DNA of 64,000 nucleotides from Streptomyces carpinensis (GTDB taxonomy: Bacteria > Actinomycetota > Actinomycetes > Streptomycetales > Streptomycetaceae): the NCBI RefSeq assembly GCF_002154505.1, contig NZ_MUBM01000017.1:27307-91306 (forward strand). Direction: 5' to 3'. The position numbers and the translations under genes were made by a program. Position 1 is the stretch's first letter. Each line of letters starts with the position of its first letter. The notes below the pieces were generated by a model, which saw only the letters and a program-made list of their open reading frames with translations, was not told the DNA's origin and made no database searches. Positions 8,868 to 18,179 of the stretch are shown here, piece by piece.

Positions 8868-10558
8868 GATCCGCTCGCCCCCTCCTGCTCCGCTCCCACC
8901 GCCGCCCCGCTCGCCCGTCGCTCCCGCAGGTCGAGGAGCGGGGCGAAGCTGGTGATGGGCGGCAGCGACCGGTCCGCGGCGAAGTTGAACCGGGGCGGCG
9001 GCGAGGACGTGGCCCATTCCAGGGTGTGCGCCTGCCACGGGTCGTCGCCGGCGTTCCCCGACCGGCCCAGGGCCACCTTGCGCAGCGTCCACAGCACGTT
9101 CACGACGAAGACGCCGATGCCCACGGCGAGGAAGCCCGCCCCGATGCTGGCGAGCAGGTTCAGCCAGGCGAAGCCGTCGAAGGAGGCGTAGGTCGCCACC
9201 CGGCGCGGCATGCCCTGGTAGCCGAGGGCGAACATGGGCAGGAACGTCAGGTTCGTGCCGACCACCAGCAGCCAGAAGTGCAGCCGGCCGAGCCGCTCGC
9301 TCAGCATCGCCCCGGTGACCTTCGGGGTCCAGTAGTAGACGGCCGCGAACAGACCGAAGGCACTGCCGGCGAAGAGCACGTAGTGCAGGTGGGCCACGAC
9401 GAAGTAGCTGTCGGTGACGTGGTAGTCGATCACCGGGGTGCCGACCATGATGCCGGTGAGCCCCCCGATCAGGAACTGCGGGATGAAGGCGAGGGCGAAC
9501 AGCATCGGCGTACGCAGGCGGATCCGGCCGCCGAGGATCGTGCCGATCATGCCGAAGTACTCCACGCCCGCGGGGACGAGGAGGGCGATGGACGTCAGGG
9601 AGTAGTAGTCGTTGGTGGCCTGTCCGGTGGCGAACATGTGGTGGCCCCACACGCTCATGGACAGGGCGGCGAAGACCAGCAGCGACAGGGCTGTGCCCTT
9701 GTAGCCGAAGAACCGGCGGCCGGAGAAGACGGCCAGCACCTCCGCGACGGCGGCGAGGTAGGGGAAGAACATCACGTACACGACCGGGTGACCGTAGAAC
9801 CAGAACAGGTGCTGGTAGCCGATGTTCCAGGTGTTCGAGGTGAAGACGGAGGCGTCGGCGCGGCCCACGGCCAGCAGGGCGAGCGCCGCGAGCAGGGCGG
9901 GGAAGGCACCGATCACCATCAGACAGCTGGCGATCATCGACCAGCAGAACACGGGCAGGCGCAGCATCGTCATGCCCCGCGCGCGGCGTCGCAGCACCGT
10001 CCACAGCACGGTCCAGCCCATGATGATGACGCCGGTGGTGGCCAGGAGGACCCCTGCGATCCACAGGTCCGACCCGAGGCCGGGCGAGTGCACCTTGTCC
10101 GCGAGCGGCGGGTAGGAGAACCAGCCGCCCGCGTGGGCTCCCTGGGGCGTGGCGAAGCCGGAGAGCATCAGCACGGCGCCGAGCACGTAGAGCCAGTAGC
10201 CCAGCAGTGTCAGGCGCGGTGCGGCGATGCCTGGTGCCCCGATCTGCAGCGGCACCAGGTAGGTCCCCATCCCGACGGCGAACGGGGTGAGCACCATGTA
10301 GATCATGCCGGAACCGTGGATGGTGAAGAGCTGGCTGAAGGTGGCCGGGTCGACCACGTGCAGGTCGGGCTGGGCGAGCTGGCTGCGCATCAGCAGGGCG
10401 AGAACGCCCATGAGCAGGAAGATGACCAGCGAGGTGCCGATGGTCAGCAGCCCGATGCGCTTGTGGTCCGTCGAGGTCACCCAGCCCAGCCAGCCGCCCG
10501 GGACGACCGGCCGGCCCCCGGTGTCCTCGGTGCCGGCGGCGGGGGACGCGACTGTCAC
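8864..10558 (-). CDS. ctaD: alternative heme-copper oxidase subunit I (CtaD paralogue)
   Basis: Catalytic oxidase subunit, 564 aa, about twelve membrane spans. Heme and copper ligands are all present: H81 (low-spin heme), H257 with Y261, H306/H307 for CuB, and H390/H392 in HLHYV. Proton-channel positions are unusual. HPVVYV has valine (V259) where A1-type enzymes have the gating glutamate. VPAGVEYF has A330 and E333 where the K-channel Thr and Lys lie. The Asp/Asn entrance motif aligns to GIAAPRLTLL. The C-terminus is hydrophilic. GTG 10558 overlaps the subunit II stop. No subunit III gene is adjacent. A housekeeping ctaD probably exists elsewhere. Confidence 0.9.
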   Translation of the reverse strand: MTVASPAAGTEDTGGRPVVPGGWLGWVTSTDHKRIGLLTIGTSLVIFLLMGVLALLMRSQLAQPDLHVVDPATFSQLFTIHGSGMIYMVLTPFAVGMGTYLVPLQIGAPGIAAPRLTLLGYWLYVLGAVLMLSGFATPQGAHAGGWFSYPPLADKVHSPGLGSDLWIAGVLLATTGVIIMGWTVLWTVLRRRARGMTMLRLPVFCWSMIASCLMVIGAFPALLAALALLAVGRADASVFTSNTWNIGYQHLFWFYGHPVVYVMFFPYLAAVAEVLAVFSGRRFFGYKGTALSLLVFAALSMSVWGHHMFATGQATNDYYSLTSIALLVPAGVEYFGMIGTILGGRIRLRTPMLFALAFIPQFLIGGLTGIMVGTPVIDYHVTDSYFVVAHLHYVLFAGSAFGLFAAVYYWTPKVTGAMLSERLGRLHFWLLVVGTNLTFLPMFALGYQGMPRRVATYASFDGFAWLNLLASIGAGFLAVGIGVFVVNVLWTLRKVALGRSGNAGDDPWQAHTLEWATSSPPPRFNFAADRSLPPITSFAPLLDLRERRASGAAVGAEQEGASGS

Positions 10559-11211
10559 GTCGCGGTCCCTGTCCCGGTGCCGATCGGCTGCCCGTGCAGG
10601 TACCGGTCGTACTCCTCGGGCGAGACGGCCTTGATCCAGAAGTCCATGGCGTAGTGCCTCTCACCGCAGAACTCCGCGCACCGGCCCCGCCAGCGGCCCT
10701 CATGGTCGAGGGTGAGGGTGAAGGTGTTCACGTGGTCGGGGAAGGCGTCCATCTTGTAGCGCAAGTCCGGGACCCACAGCGAGTGGATGACGTCGTTGGA
10801 GGTCAGTCGCAGCTCCACGGGGCGACCGGTGGGCACGACCAGCGTGGGCAGGTCCTTGCCGCGGCAGGTGCCGGTGACGCTGACCTTGGCGGGGGACTGC
10901 GGGTAGCCGAACTTCCAGCACCATTGGAAGCCCATCACGTCGACGCGGACGGGTGTGCGGTTCGGTGGGCGGTGCTCCTCGTGGTTCTGCCAGGCGGTCC
11001 AGGCGACGAGGAACGCCGCGAAGGCGGCGAGGACACCGACGTAGTACTTCTCCAGCACGGGACGTTGGGGCCTGTCCGAAGGGGTCGGCTGCCGGCCGGC
11101 ACGCCGCCTGACGACCGCGTGGCACACCAGGGCGAGGACGACCAGGAACACGAATGCGGCGACGGCCGACTCCAGGGTGAAGACGGTGCCGAAGACACGG
11201 CGCTGGATCAC
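10555..11211 (-). CDS. ctaC: cytochrome c oxidase subunit II (CtaC paralogue) with CuA site
   Basis: CuA-bearing subunit II of 218 aa. Two N-terminal membrane helices (about 12-30 and 56-72) are followed by an extracytoplasmic cupredoxin domain. The CuA motif CAEFCGERHYAM has both Cys, the His and the Met, and the upstream His lies in NDVIHSLWVPDL, so the protein should accept electrons from a c-type cytochrome rather than directly from quinol. GTG at 11211 is chosen from AAAGGG about 10 nt upstream. It is the first gene of the five-gene minus-strand oxidase operon. Confidence 0.9.
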   Translation of the reverse strand: MIQRRVFGTVFTLESAVAAFVFLVVLALVCHAVVRRRAGRQPTPSDRPQRPVLEKYYVGVLAAFAAFLVAWTAWQNHEEHRPPNRTPVRVDVMGFQWCWKFGYPQSPAKVSVTGTCRGKDLPTLVVPTGRPVELRLTSNDVIHSLWVPDLRYKMDAFPDHVNTFTLTLDHEGRWRGRCAEFCGERHYAMDFWIKAVSPEEYDRYLHGQPIGTGTGTAT

Positions 11212-11527
11212 CGTGCCACCCTTTCGGCCGACCGGTCCGCGCCCGATGTGCCGTCCGGGCGAGGGGACGGGGCACCCGCCACGGCTCCCCGGTGGACCCG
11301 CTCGACCATACGATCACTCCCCTCGCATCCCGCCGGACCGCGGCCACCCGGACATTACGGGCATGCCGGATGCTCTGCGAGAAGACACACCGCCACGCCG
11401 CTGCCGGCAGTCCCCCCGGCGACCGCGGCTCACACCTTCCGTGCCGTGCTTCGCCCGTTTCACCCGATCAACCACGGGTACTTCGCAGCACCGGAGGGAA
11501 GTCGGCCGGACGGAAGGAGGCGATCCA
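11212..11527. other. divergent intergenic region, no gene seen
   Basis: A 316-bp gap between the divergent oxidase operon and the hemerythrin gene. Codon use of readings through it is poor and no conserved protein is visible. It must hold the promoters of both units. No confident -35/-10 pair was found by eye. Confidence 0.5.
11514..11520 (+). promoter_or_regulatory. ribosome binding site fixing a TTG start
   Basis: AAGGAGG, a full anti-16S match, lies 7 nt before TTG at 11528. No ATG or GTG in that frame has such a site, so this motif decides the start of the hemerythrin gene. Confidence 0.8.
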
Positions 11528-12517
11528 TTGCCCAGCCGCAGCCAGGTGCGGCGTCTGCTCGCGGACGGCCTCGACTACGAGGAGGCCGGACGGCGGCTCG
11601 GTGTGCCCCCGGGTCAGGCCTTCCTGATCGCCACCGGTCTGCCGGCCGACGGCGGCGGCACGCTGCCCACGGCGGAGCAGCACCGTCCCGGCATGCCACA
11701 GGAGTCCACCCAGCACTTGGCGAACCCGCCCACGGAGAACCCCACCGGCAAGGACGAGACCAGGCAGTGGCTGAAGCACCGGGCCGCCGCCGACCGGCAG
11801 ATGCGGCAGGCCGCCGAGCAGCGCGACGCCTGCCCGGAAGGCGAGCGCGCGCCCGGTGACGTGCACGAGCTCACCGACGTGCTGACCCGCGACCACGACC
11901 GGGTCACCGCGCTGCTGAAGCAGCTGCAGGCCCTCCCGGGCAGGAAGCAGGGCGGCACGGAGGCCCAGCGGCTGCGCCGGCAGTCCGTCGTGGACCTGAT
12001 CGCCGAGGCGCTGGCGAGTCACGAGCCGGCCGAACAGCGCCATCTGTGGCCGACCGTGCGTCAGGTACTGGACGACGGGGACCGGCTGGCCGACCAGGCG
12101 CTGGAGCAGGAGAGCCAGAGCACCCGCACCCTGTCGGACCTGCGGCGCGCCTCGCCGCACGGCGAGGAGTTCGACGAGCTGGCCGGGCAGCTCGGGACCC
12201 AGCTGCGCCGGCACGTCGCCTTCGAGGATGCCGTGTTCGCCCGGCTGCGCGAGAATCTCGCGCAGGACGACCGTGAGCTGCTGGGCTCAAGGATCGTCCA
12301 GACCTGGCGAACCGGACCGACCCGGCCCCAGCCGCACGCCCCGGCACGTCCGCCGGCCGCGGTGGCCGACGCCGGCGCGGCGGCCGGGCTGATGGACCGG
12401 ATCAGCGACACGGTGGGCGAGCGCCACGCGGACCGCAAGGGAACCGAGCGCGCGGACCACGAGAACCCGGAGCAGCACGAGGAGAGCGAACCGAGACCTC
12501 GTCCAGAAGGGTCCTGA
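11528..12517 (+). CDS. hemerythrin/HHE-domain protein
   Basis: A 329-aa cytoplasmic protein. Residues 1-45 resemble a helix-turn-helix-like element (SRSQVRRLLADGLDYEEAGRRLG). After a variable linker, a hemerythrin-like four-helix domain covers about 110-255. Its putative di-iron ligands include the His of LTRDHDRV, the His/Glu pair in ASHEPAEQRHLWP and the His/Glu in RRHVAFEDAVF. The tail is charged and low-complexity. Family members bind O2, NO or sense redox state. The gene starts with TTG and ends 127 bp before fdhA on the same strand, so it may guard or sense for the oxygen-sensitive dehydrogenase; that is inference. Confidence 0.85.
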   Translation: MPSRSQVRRLLADGLDYEEAGRRLGVPPGQAFLIATGLPADGGGTLPTAEQHRPGMPQESTQHLANPPTENPTGKDETRQWLKHRAAADRQMRQAAEQRDACPEGERAPGDVHELTDVLTRDHDRVTALLKQLQALPGRKQGGTEAQRLRRQSVVDLIAEALASHEPAEQRHLWPTVRQVLDDGDRLADQALEQESQSTRTLSDLRRASPHGEEFDELAGQLGTQLRRHVAFEDAVFARLRENLAQDDRELLGSRIVQTWRTGPTRPQPHAPARPPAAVADAGAAAGLMDRISDTVGERHADRKGTERADHENPEQHEESEPRPRPEGS

Positions 12518-12644
12518 CGACACTCAGGACTCATCCGGCGGACGCCAGTGGAAGACGGCGGCCGGACCGCCCCCGAGGCACGAAGAGGCACGAAGAGCAG
12601 GACCCGGGCAGCACCGCACGGGCTCACGCGAAAGGGCTCACGTC

Positions 12645-15600
12645 ATGGGCGTACGCACCTGGATCGACTCCTGGCCGGTCTACCGCCAGCTCAAGGGCAC
12701 CGACCCCCTGGGCCGCGGGGCCGCCGCCAAGAGCGGACCCAGCGCACGGCTCACGCCCCGGGTCGCCTCCGCGGACCGGGTGGTGAAATCGGTCTGTCCG
12801 TACTGCGCCGTGGGCTGCGGCCAGAACGTCTACGTGGAGGACGAACGGGTCACGCAGATCGAGGGCGACCCGGACTCCCCCATTTCCCGTGGCCGGCTGT
12901 GCCCCAAAGGCGCAGCCAGTCTCCAGCTGACCACCGGGGAGGCCCGGGAGCACTACGTCCTCCACCGGCGCCCGTACGGCACCGAGTGGGAGCGCCTCGA
13001 CCTGGACACGGCGATGGACATGATCGCCGACCGGGTGATCGAGGCCCGCCGCGCGGGCTGGCAGTGGGAGGTCGACGACGTCCGCACCCGGCGCACGCTG
13101 GGCATCGCCAGCCTCGGTGGAGCCACCCTGGACAACGAGGAGAACTACCTGATCAAGAAGCTCTTCACCGCCCTGGGAGCGATTCAGATCGAGAACCAGG
13201 CGCGTGTTTGACACTCCTCCACCGTTCCCAGTCTGGGAACCTCGTTCGGCCGCGGCGGCGCGACCACCTTCCAGCAGGACCTGCAGAACTCCGACTGCAT
13301 CGTCATCCAGGGCTCGAACATGGCCGAGTGCCATCCGGTCGGGTTCCAGTGGGTGATGGAGGCCAAGGCCCGGGGCGCGAAGGTGATCCACGTCGACCCG
13401 CGGTTCACCCGGACCAGCGCGCTGGCCGACCTGCACGTGCCGCTGCGCGCGGGCTCCGACATCGCCTTCCTCGGCGGGATCGTCAACTACGTCCTCAGCA
13501 ACGACAGGTACTTCCGTGACTACGTCGTCGCCTACACCAACGGACCCGTGGTGCTGAGCGAGGACTTCTGCGACACCGAGGACCTCGACGGCGTGTTCTC
13601 CGGGCTCGACCGGGACAGCCGCAGCTACGACAACAGCAGCTGGCAGTACGAGGGCATGGAGATCCAGGCGGCCTCCGGGCAGCGCGACGCGGAGTACGAC
13701 AAGCGCACCGGTGCCGGCGCCTCGGTGAGCGCGGCGGGCCGCGGAGAGGCCCACGGGTCGGGCGGCGCCGACATCGGCGAGGGCGAGCCGCAGCGGGACG
13801 AGACGCTGACCCACCCGCGGTGCGTCTTCCAGGTGCTCAAGCGGCACTACGCCCGGTACACCCCCGAGATGGTGGAGCGGATCTGCGGGGTGCCGCAGGA
13901 CCTGTTCCGGCAGGTGTGCGAGCTCGTCACGGAGAACTCCGGGCGCGAGCGGACCACCGCGTTCGCCTACGCGGTCGGCTGGACCCAGCACACCGTGGGG
14001 GTGCAGTACATCCGGGCGGCCGCCGTGCTGCAGAGCCTGCTGGGCAACATCGGCCGACCGGGCGGCGGCATCCTCGCGCTGCGCGGGCACGCCTCCATCC
14101 AGGGCTCCACGGACATCCCCACCCTGTTCAACCTGCTGCCCGGGTACATCCCGATGCCGCACGCGCACAAGCGGGAGGATCTCGACGCCTTCGTCAAGGC
14201 CGAAGCGGCGAGCAAGGGCTACTGGGGCAACATGCGTGCCTACATGGTGAGCCTGCTCAAGGCGTACTGGGGCGACGCGGCCACGCCCGACAACGACTTC
14301 TGCTTCGACCATCTGCCGCGCCTGACCGGCTCGCACTCCACCTACGAGACGGTCATGGCCCAGCTGGAGGGGACCTGCAAGGGCTACTTCCTGATGGGCG
14401 AGAACCCCGCGGTGGGCTCGGCCAACGCCAAGATGCAGCGGCTGGGCATGGCCAACCTGGACTGGCTGGTCGTGCGCGACTTCTCGCTCATCGAGTCGGC
14501 CACCTGGTGGAAGGACGGCCCGGAGATCGAGACCGGGGAGCTGCGCACGGAGGACATCCGCACCGAGGTGTTCTTCCTGCCGGCCGCCGCGCACACCGAG
14601 AAGGACGGCAGCTTCACCAACACCCAGCGGCTGCTGCAGTGGCACCACCAGGCCGTCGAACCGCCCGGCGAGGCCCGCAGCGACCTGTGGTTCACCTTCC
14701 ACCTCGGCCGGCTGATCCGGCAGAAGCTCGCCGGGTCGACCGATCCGATGGACCGGCCGGTGCTCGACCTGACGTGGGACTATCCGACGAAGGGCGCCAC
14801 CGCCGAGCCCGAGGCGGAGGCGGTGCTCGCCGAGATCAACGGCTACGACGCCGAGGGCAACCCGCTGTCCTCCTACGAGCAGCTCAACGCCGACGGCTCG
14901 ACCGCGTGCGGCTGCTGGATCTACTGCGGTGTCTACAGCGACGGCGCCAACCAGGCCGCCCGGCGCAAGCCGGGCAAGGAGCAGAACTGGGTGGCCAACG
15001 AGTGGGGCTGGGCCTGGCCCGCCAACCGCCGCATCCTGTACAACCGGGCCTCGGCGGACCCGGACGGCAGGCCGTGGAGCGAGCGCAAGGCACTGGTGTG
15101 GTGGGACGAGGCGAAGGCGGAGTGGACCGGCCACGACATCGCCGACTTCGCCAAGGACAAGTCCCCCTACCACCGGCCGCCCCCGGACGCGACCGGCGCC
15201 GAGGCGCTGTCGGGCACCGACGCGTTCATCATGCAGGCCGACGGCAAGGCCTGGCTGTACGTGCCGTCCGGGCTCACCGACGGCCCGCTGCCCACTCACT
15301 ACGAGCCGCAGGACTCGCCCTTCCCCAACCTGCTCCACGAGCAGCAGCGCAATCCCGTACGGCAGTTGATGCCTTCGCACCCCGACAACCGCTACCAGCC
15401 CAGCGGCGACGAGCCGGGCTCGGAGGTGTTCCCGTACGTGGCGACCACCTACCGGCTCACCGAGCATCACACCGCGGGTGGCATGTCGCGCTGGCTGCCG
15501 TATCTGGCGGAGCTCCAGCCGGAGTTCTTCTGCGAGGTGTCACCGGAACTCGCCGCCGAGCGCGGTCTGGAGCACACCGGCTGGGCGACGATCGTCAGCG

Positions 15601-15905
15601 CCCGGGGCGTGGTCGAGGCGCGGGTGCTGGTCACCGACCGGGTGCCGCCGCTGACCGTGCACGACCGCACCCTGCACCAGGTGGGGCTGCCCTACCACTG
15701 GGGGCCGAACGGCTACAGCACGGGCGACGCCGCCAACGAGCTGGTGCACCTGTCGCTCGACCCCAACACCCACATCCAGGAGACCAAGGCGTTCGCCGTC
15801 GACATCCGTCCGGGGCGCCGCCCCCGGGGTCCGGCCGCCGTGGAACTGGTGCGCGCCTACCAGGCACGGGCAGGCATCGACGACCGTACGGGCACCGAGC
15901 CCTGA
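12645..15905 (+). CDS. fdhA: selenocysteine-containing formate dehydrogenase, catalytic alpha subunit
   Basis: Molybdopterin/tungstopterin formate dehydrogenase, 1086 residues including Sec189. The 4Fe-4S cluster cysteines are C51, C54, C58 and C86 (CPYCAVGC...LCPKG). Codon 189 is TGA at 13209, preceded by NQARV and followed by His, the same context as Sec in E. coli FdnG. The reading frame continues intact to 15905 with the Mo-bisPGD domains (MAECHPVGFQW, GENPAVGSANAKMQ) and the C-terminal MopB_CT domain. No twin-arginine signal is seen, so the enzyme looks cytoplasmic-facing, unlike FdnG. The second part would be mis-called as a separate protein starting at 13320 if TGA were read as stop. 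Partners are the subunits at 5007 and 6053. Confidence 0.95.
13209..13211 (+). other. in-frame UGA selenocysteine codon
   Basis: TGA at codon 189 of fdhA. It sits at the catalytic residue that is Sec or Cys in formate dehydrogenases, and the frame is open for 189 codons before it and almost 900 after it. All four bacterial Sec genes lie within the following 10 kb. Confidence 0.95.
13212..13240 (+). promoter_or_regulatory. bacterial SECIS hairpin
   Basis: Directly after the UGA, GTTCCCA (13224-13230) pairs perfectly with TGGGAAC (13234-13240), leaving a GTC apex within CAGTCTG. The apex lies 19 nt after the UGA. In E. coli fdhF the GGUCU apex lies about 18 nt after it, so spacing and the GUCU apical element agree. 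SelB is expected to bind this mRNA hairpin. Confidence 0.85.
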
Positions 15906-15960
15906 CCGAGCGGAGGCCGCGGGCGCGCGGCAGGGCGGGCGGAGGCGGCCCGCGCGGGTC

Positions 15961-16986
15961 TCACCTGAGGACCACCGAGTGGGGCCCGCGCGGGAGGAGT
16001 TCGCCGATCACCGGGGCGCCGGGGATCTCGCCGGCGACGAGCAGACCCCCGGAGGTCTGGGCGTCGGCCAGCAGGAGCCGGGTGTCCGGGTCCGTGTCGC
16101 CGAAGTCGGTGAACGGCGCCACCCACTCGAGGTTCCGCCGGGTGCCGCCGCTGACGTAGCCGTCCCGCACGGCCTGACGGGCCCCGTCCAGCCAGGGCAC
16201 GGCGGCGGTGTCGACGACCGCGGTCACGCCCGAGGCCCGGGCCAGTTTGTGCAGATGGCCGAGGAGGCCGAAACCCGTCACGTCCGTCGCGCAGGAGGCG
16301 CCACTGGCGAGCGCCGCCTCGGACGCGTCCCGGTTGAGGGCCACCATCGTGGCCACGGCCTGCTCGAACCGTTCGCCGGTGGCCTTGTGACGGTTGTTCA
16401 GCACGCCCAGGCCGAGCGGTTTGGTCAGCGACAGGGGCAGGCCGGGCCGGCCGGCGTCGTTGCGCAGCAGCCGTGCCGGGTCGGCGAGGCCGGTGACAGC
16501 CATGCCGTACTTGGGCTCGGGGTCGTCCACGCTGTGTCCGCCGCCGACGTGGCAGCCGGCCTCGGCGGCGATCTCCAGGCCGCCGCGCAGCACCTCTCGG
16601 GCCAGGTCGAACGGCAGCAGGTCACGTGGCCATGCCAGGAGGTTCACGGCGAGGAGCGGACGGCCGCCCATGGCGTACACGTCGGACAGGGCGTTGGCCG
16701 CCGCGATGCGCCCCCAGTCGTACGGGTCGTCGACGACCGGCGTGAAGAAGTCCGCGGTCGACACCATGGCCTGGGCGGCGGCACCCTCGGGTGCGGGCAG
16801 GGTGACGACGGCCGCGTCGTCACCGGTGGCCAGTCCCACCAGCAGGGGGGCGTTGCCCGGAGACGGGAGCGCGGTCGCCAGGCCGCCCAGCATGTCCTCC
16901 AGTTCGCCGGGCGGGATCTTGCAGGCGCAGCCGCCGCCGTGGGCGAACTGCGTCAGCCGTACGGGTGTTTCGGGGGTGGCGGTCAT
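15961..16986 (-). CDS. selD: selenide, water dikinase
   Basis: Makes selenophosphate from selenide and ATP, the selenium donor for Sec-tRNA synthesis. 341 aa. The active-site motif near the N-terminus is HGGGCACKIP, with catalytic C20 and K23 at the normal C-x2-K spacing, so this is a Cys form and not itself a selenoprotein. AIR-synthase-like ATP-binding features follow: ATGDDAAV, VDDPYDWGRIAAANALSDVYAMGG and GGGHSVDDPEPKYG. It lies tail-to-tail with fdhA (56 bp) and head-to-head with the tRNA-Sec gene (start ATG 16986, tRNA begins 17018), so both promoters must be very close. Confidence 0.95.
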   Translation of the reverse strand: MTATPETPVRLTQFAHGGGCACKIPPGELEDMLGGLATALPSPGNAPLLVGLATGDDAAVVTLPAPEGAAAQAMVSTADFFTPVVDDPYDWGRIAAANALSDVYAMGGRPLLAVNLLAWPRDLLPFDLAREVLRGGLEIAAEAGCHVGGGHSVDDPEPKYGMAVTGLADPARLLRNDAGRPGLPLSLTKPLGLGVLNNRHKATGERFEQAVATMVALNRDASEAALASGASCATDVTGFGLLGHLHKLARASGVTAVVDTAAVPWLDGARQAVRDGYVSGGTRRNLEWVAPFTDFGDTDPDTRLLLADAQTSGGLLVAGEIPGAPVIGELLPRGPHSVVLR

Positions 16987-17017
16987 GCCGGGTCCTTCCG
17001 GTAGCCTTGCGGGCGGT

Positions 17018-17110
17018 GGAGGCGTGTGGGTGCCTGGTGGCCCTCCCGGTCTTCAAAACCGAGGTGCCCGAGGATCTCGGGCAGGCGGGTTCGATTCCCG
17101 TCCGCCTCCG
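17018..17110 (+). tRNA. selC: tRNA-Sec (anticodon TCA)
   Basis: A 93-nt tRNA with anticodon loop CTTCAAA (anticodon TCA). The acceptor stem GGAGGCG (17018-17024) pairs with CGCCTCC (17103-17109). The T arm is GCGGG-TTCGATT-CCCGT with five pairs. A long class-II variable arm has a 7-bp stem TGCCCGA/TCGGGCA. An eighth acceptor position (T17025/C17102) fits the 8+5 architecture of bacterial tRNA-Sec but is a mismatch. No CCA is encoded. It decodes UGA under SelB control. Its 3' end is the left copy of the direct repeat at 17092. Confidence 0.95.
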
Positions 17111-17112
17111 TC
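17092..17112 (+). repeat. attachment-site-like direct repeat, tRNA copy
   Basis: 21 nt covering the T loop and 3' end of tRNA-Sec plus two flanking bases. The copy at 20020-20040 matches 20 of 21 positions; the single difference is C at 17108 versus T at 20036. tRNA 3' ends are classic integrase target sites that are duplicated on insertion. Confidence 0.75.
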
Positions 17113-18179
17113 GTCTACCTGTACCGATGTGAATCCCGGCCAAACGTGGGCCTGACCCACCTGCCGCGCCTCCCCTGACCTGCTGACTCCAAGACCGCCG
17201 CGACGGCGACCGGGAGAGCGAGAGGTCGGCAAGCGCAGCGCCAACGCCGGCCTGTTCACGCCGGCCGCCGCGCTCGAACCCGTCCGCCTCTTCCGCGCCG
17301 AAGCACGCCGCATCGCCGCACCGGCAGGCCGCGGAGCAAAAGACTTCGTCTCCTACGACGGCCACACGATCGGCCTGTCCAGCGTGTGACGACCACGTCG
17401 ACCGCCACCGAGTCGCGCCCAACTGCGCCATGCCCGGTACCGGCTGGACGACCGGCATCCCCTCAGCGTCTGCGTGATCGTCTCCCAGGACGGCATCACC
17501 ACCGGCCACCGGGCCGAAGCATGACCGGACCGTCCAGCACCCCACGCGGCGAACGCGTCGGCACCCGCGGCCGGACCCGGGAGCGAGAGATCGTCTCCAA
17601 CGGCGAGGTCATCGTCGACCTGAACGCCGACGAGAGCCCATTCGGTTGGCGCGACGTGCCCGATCCGGCGCGCGCGCAGCACGAAGGAAGACGTGACCGG
17701 CCGGCTCACCGTTGACACGATCACCGGCGACCGACTCGGCCGGCTGTCATTCCGAGCCGGGCGGCGTCGCCTCGCCGCAATCGCCATCCGGCCCCTCACC
17801 CACCGGGCGAATCGATTCTTTGGTCACTCTCCGACGCCGGGGCTTCCCCCCAGCCACCGAGACAGCAGCACGCGCCAGCTCCGCCCTCAGCTGGTCGAAC
17901 GCCGGCGACCCTGACAGATCCCGAAACCTGGGACTTCGGCTCATACACAGCCAACGACCCACCGTCCGGACGGTAACCGCAGTTCCGTCGAATGGAGCAG
18001 CAGCGCAGGCTCGGCGGCTGTGGCGGCGTCAGCCCAGCCCGGCCGTCCTCGCAGGAAAAACCCAGGCCGGCCCGACGGCGGGAGTCAAGCAGCCCCCATC
18101 GCGGGCAATCACGCCCGCCGGGCACCAGGATCGTATACAGGCGTCACACGGCCCCGCTGCCTGACTCGGTCGAGCAGGG
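17113..18179. other. degenerate region within the putative inserted segment
   Basis: About 1.07 kb without a convincing intact gene. Short plus-strand readings look protein-like but broken, such as one ending VSYDGHTIGLSSV at 17389 and one ending VSQDGITTGHRAEA whose stop overlaps an ATG at 17521. The latter opens a 64-codon reading to 17715 (MTGPSSTPRGERVG...). On the minus strand FDQLRAELARAAVSVAGG near 17850-17910 also looks like a relic. Codon bias is weaker than in neighbouring genes. No integrase or transposase motif was seen. Best read as decayed genes. Confidence 0.5.

Noticed and set aside
13320..15905. A separate gene for a truncated formate dehydrogenase large fragment
   Set aside because: It is in the same frame as 12645-13208, the TGA sits at the catalytic Sec position, and a SECIS hairpin plus full sel genes are present, so one selenoprotein gene is the better reading.
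17383..17524. Possible second UGA selenocysteine codon (TGA at 17387-17389 with an open frame after it)
   Set aside because: No hairpin at SECIS distance, no known selenoprotein motif, and the region is degenerate.
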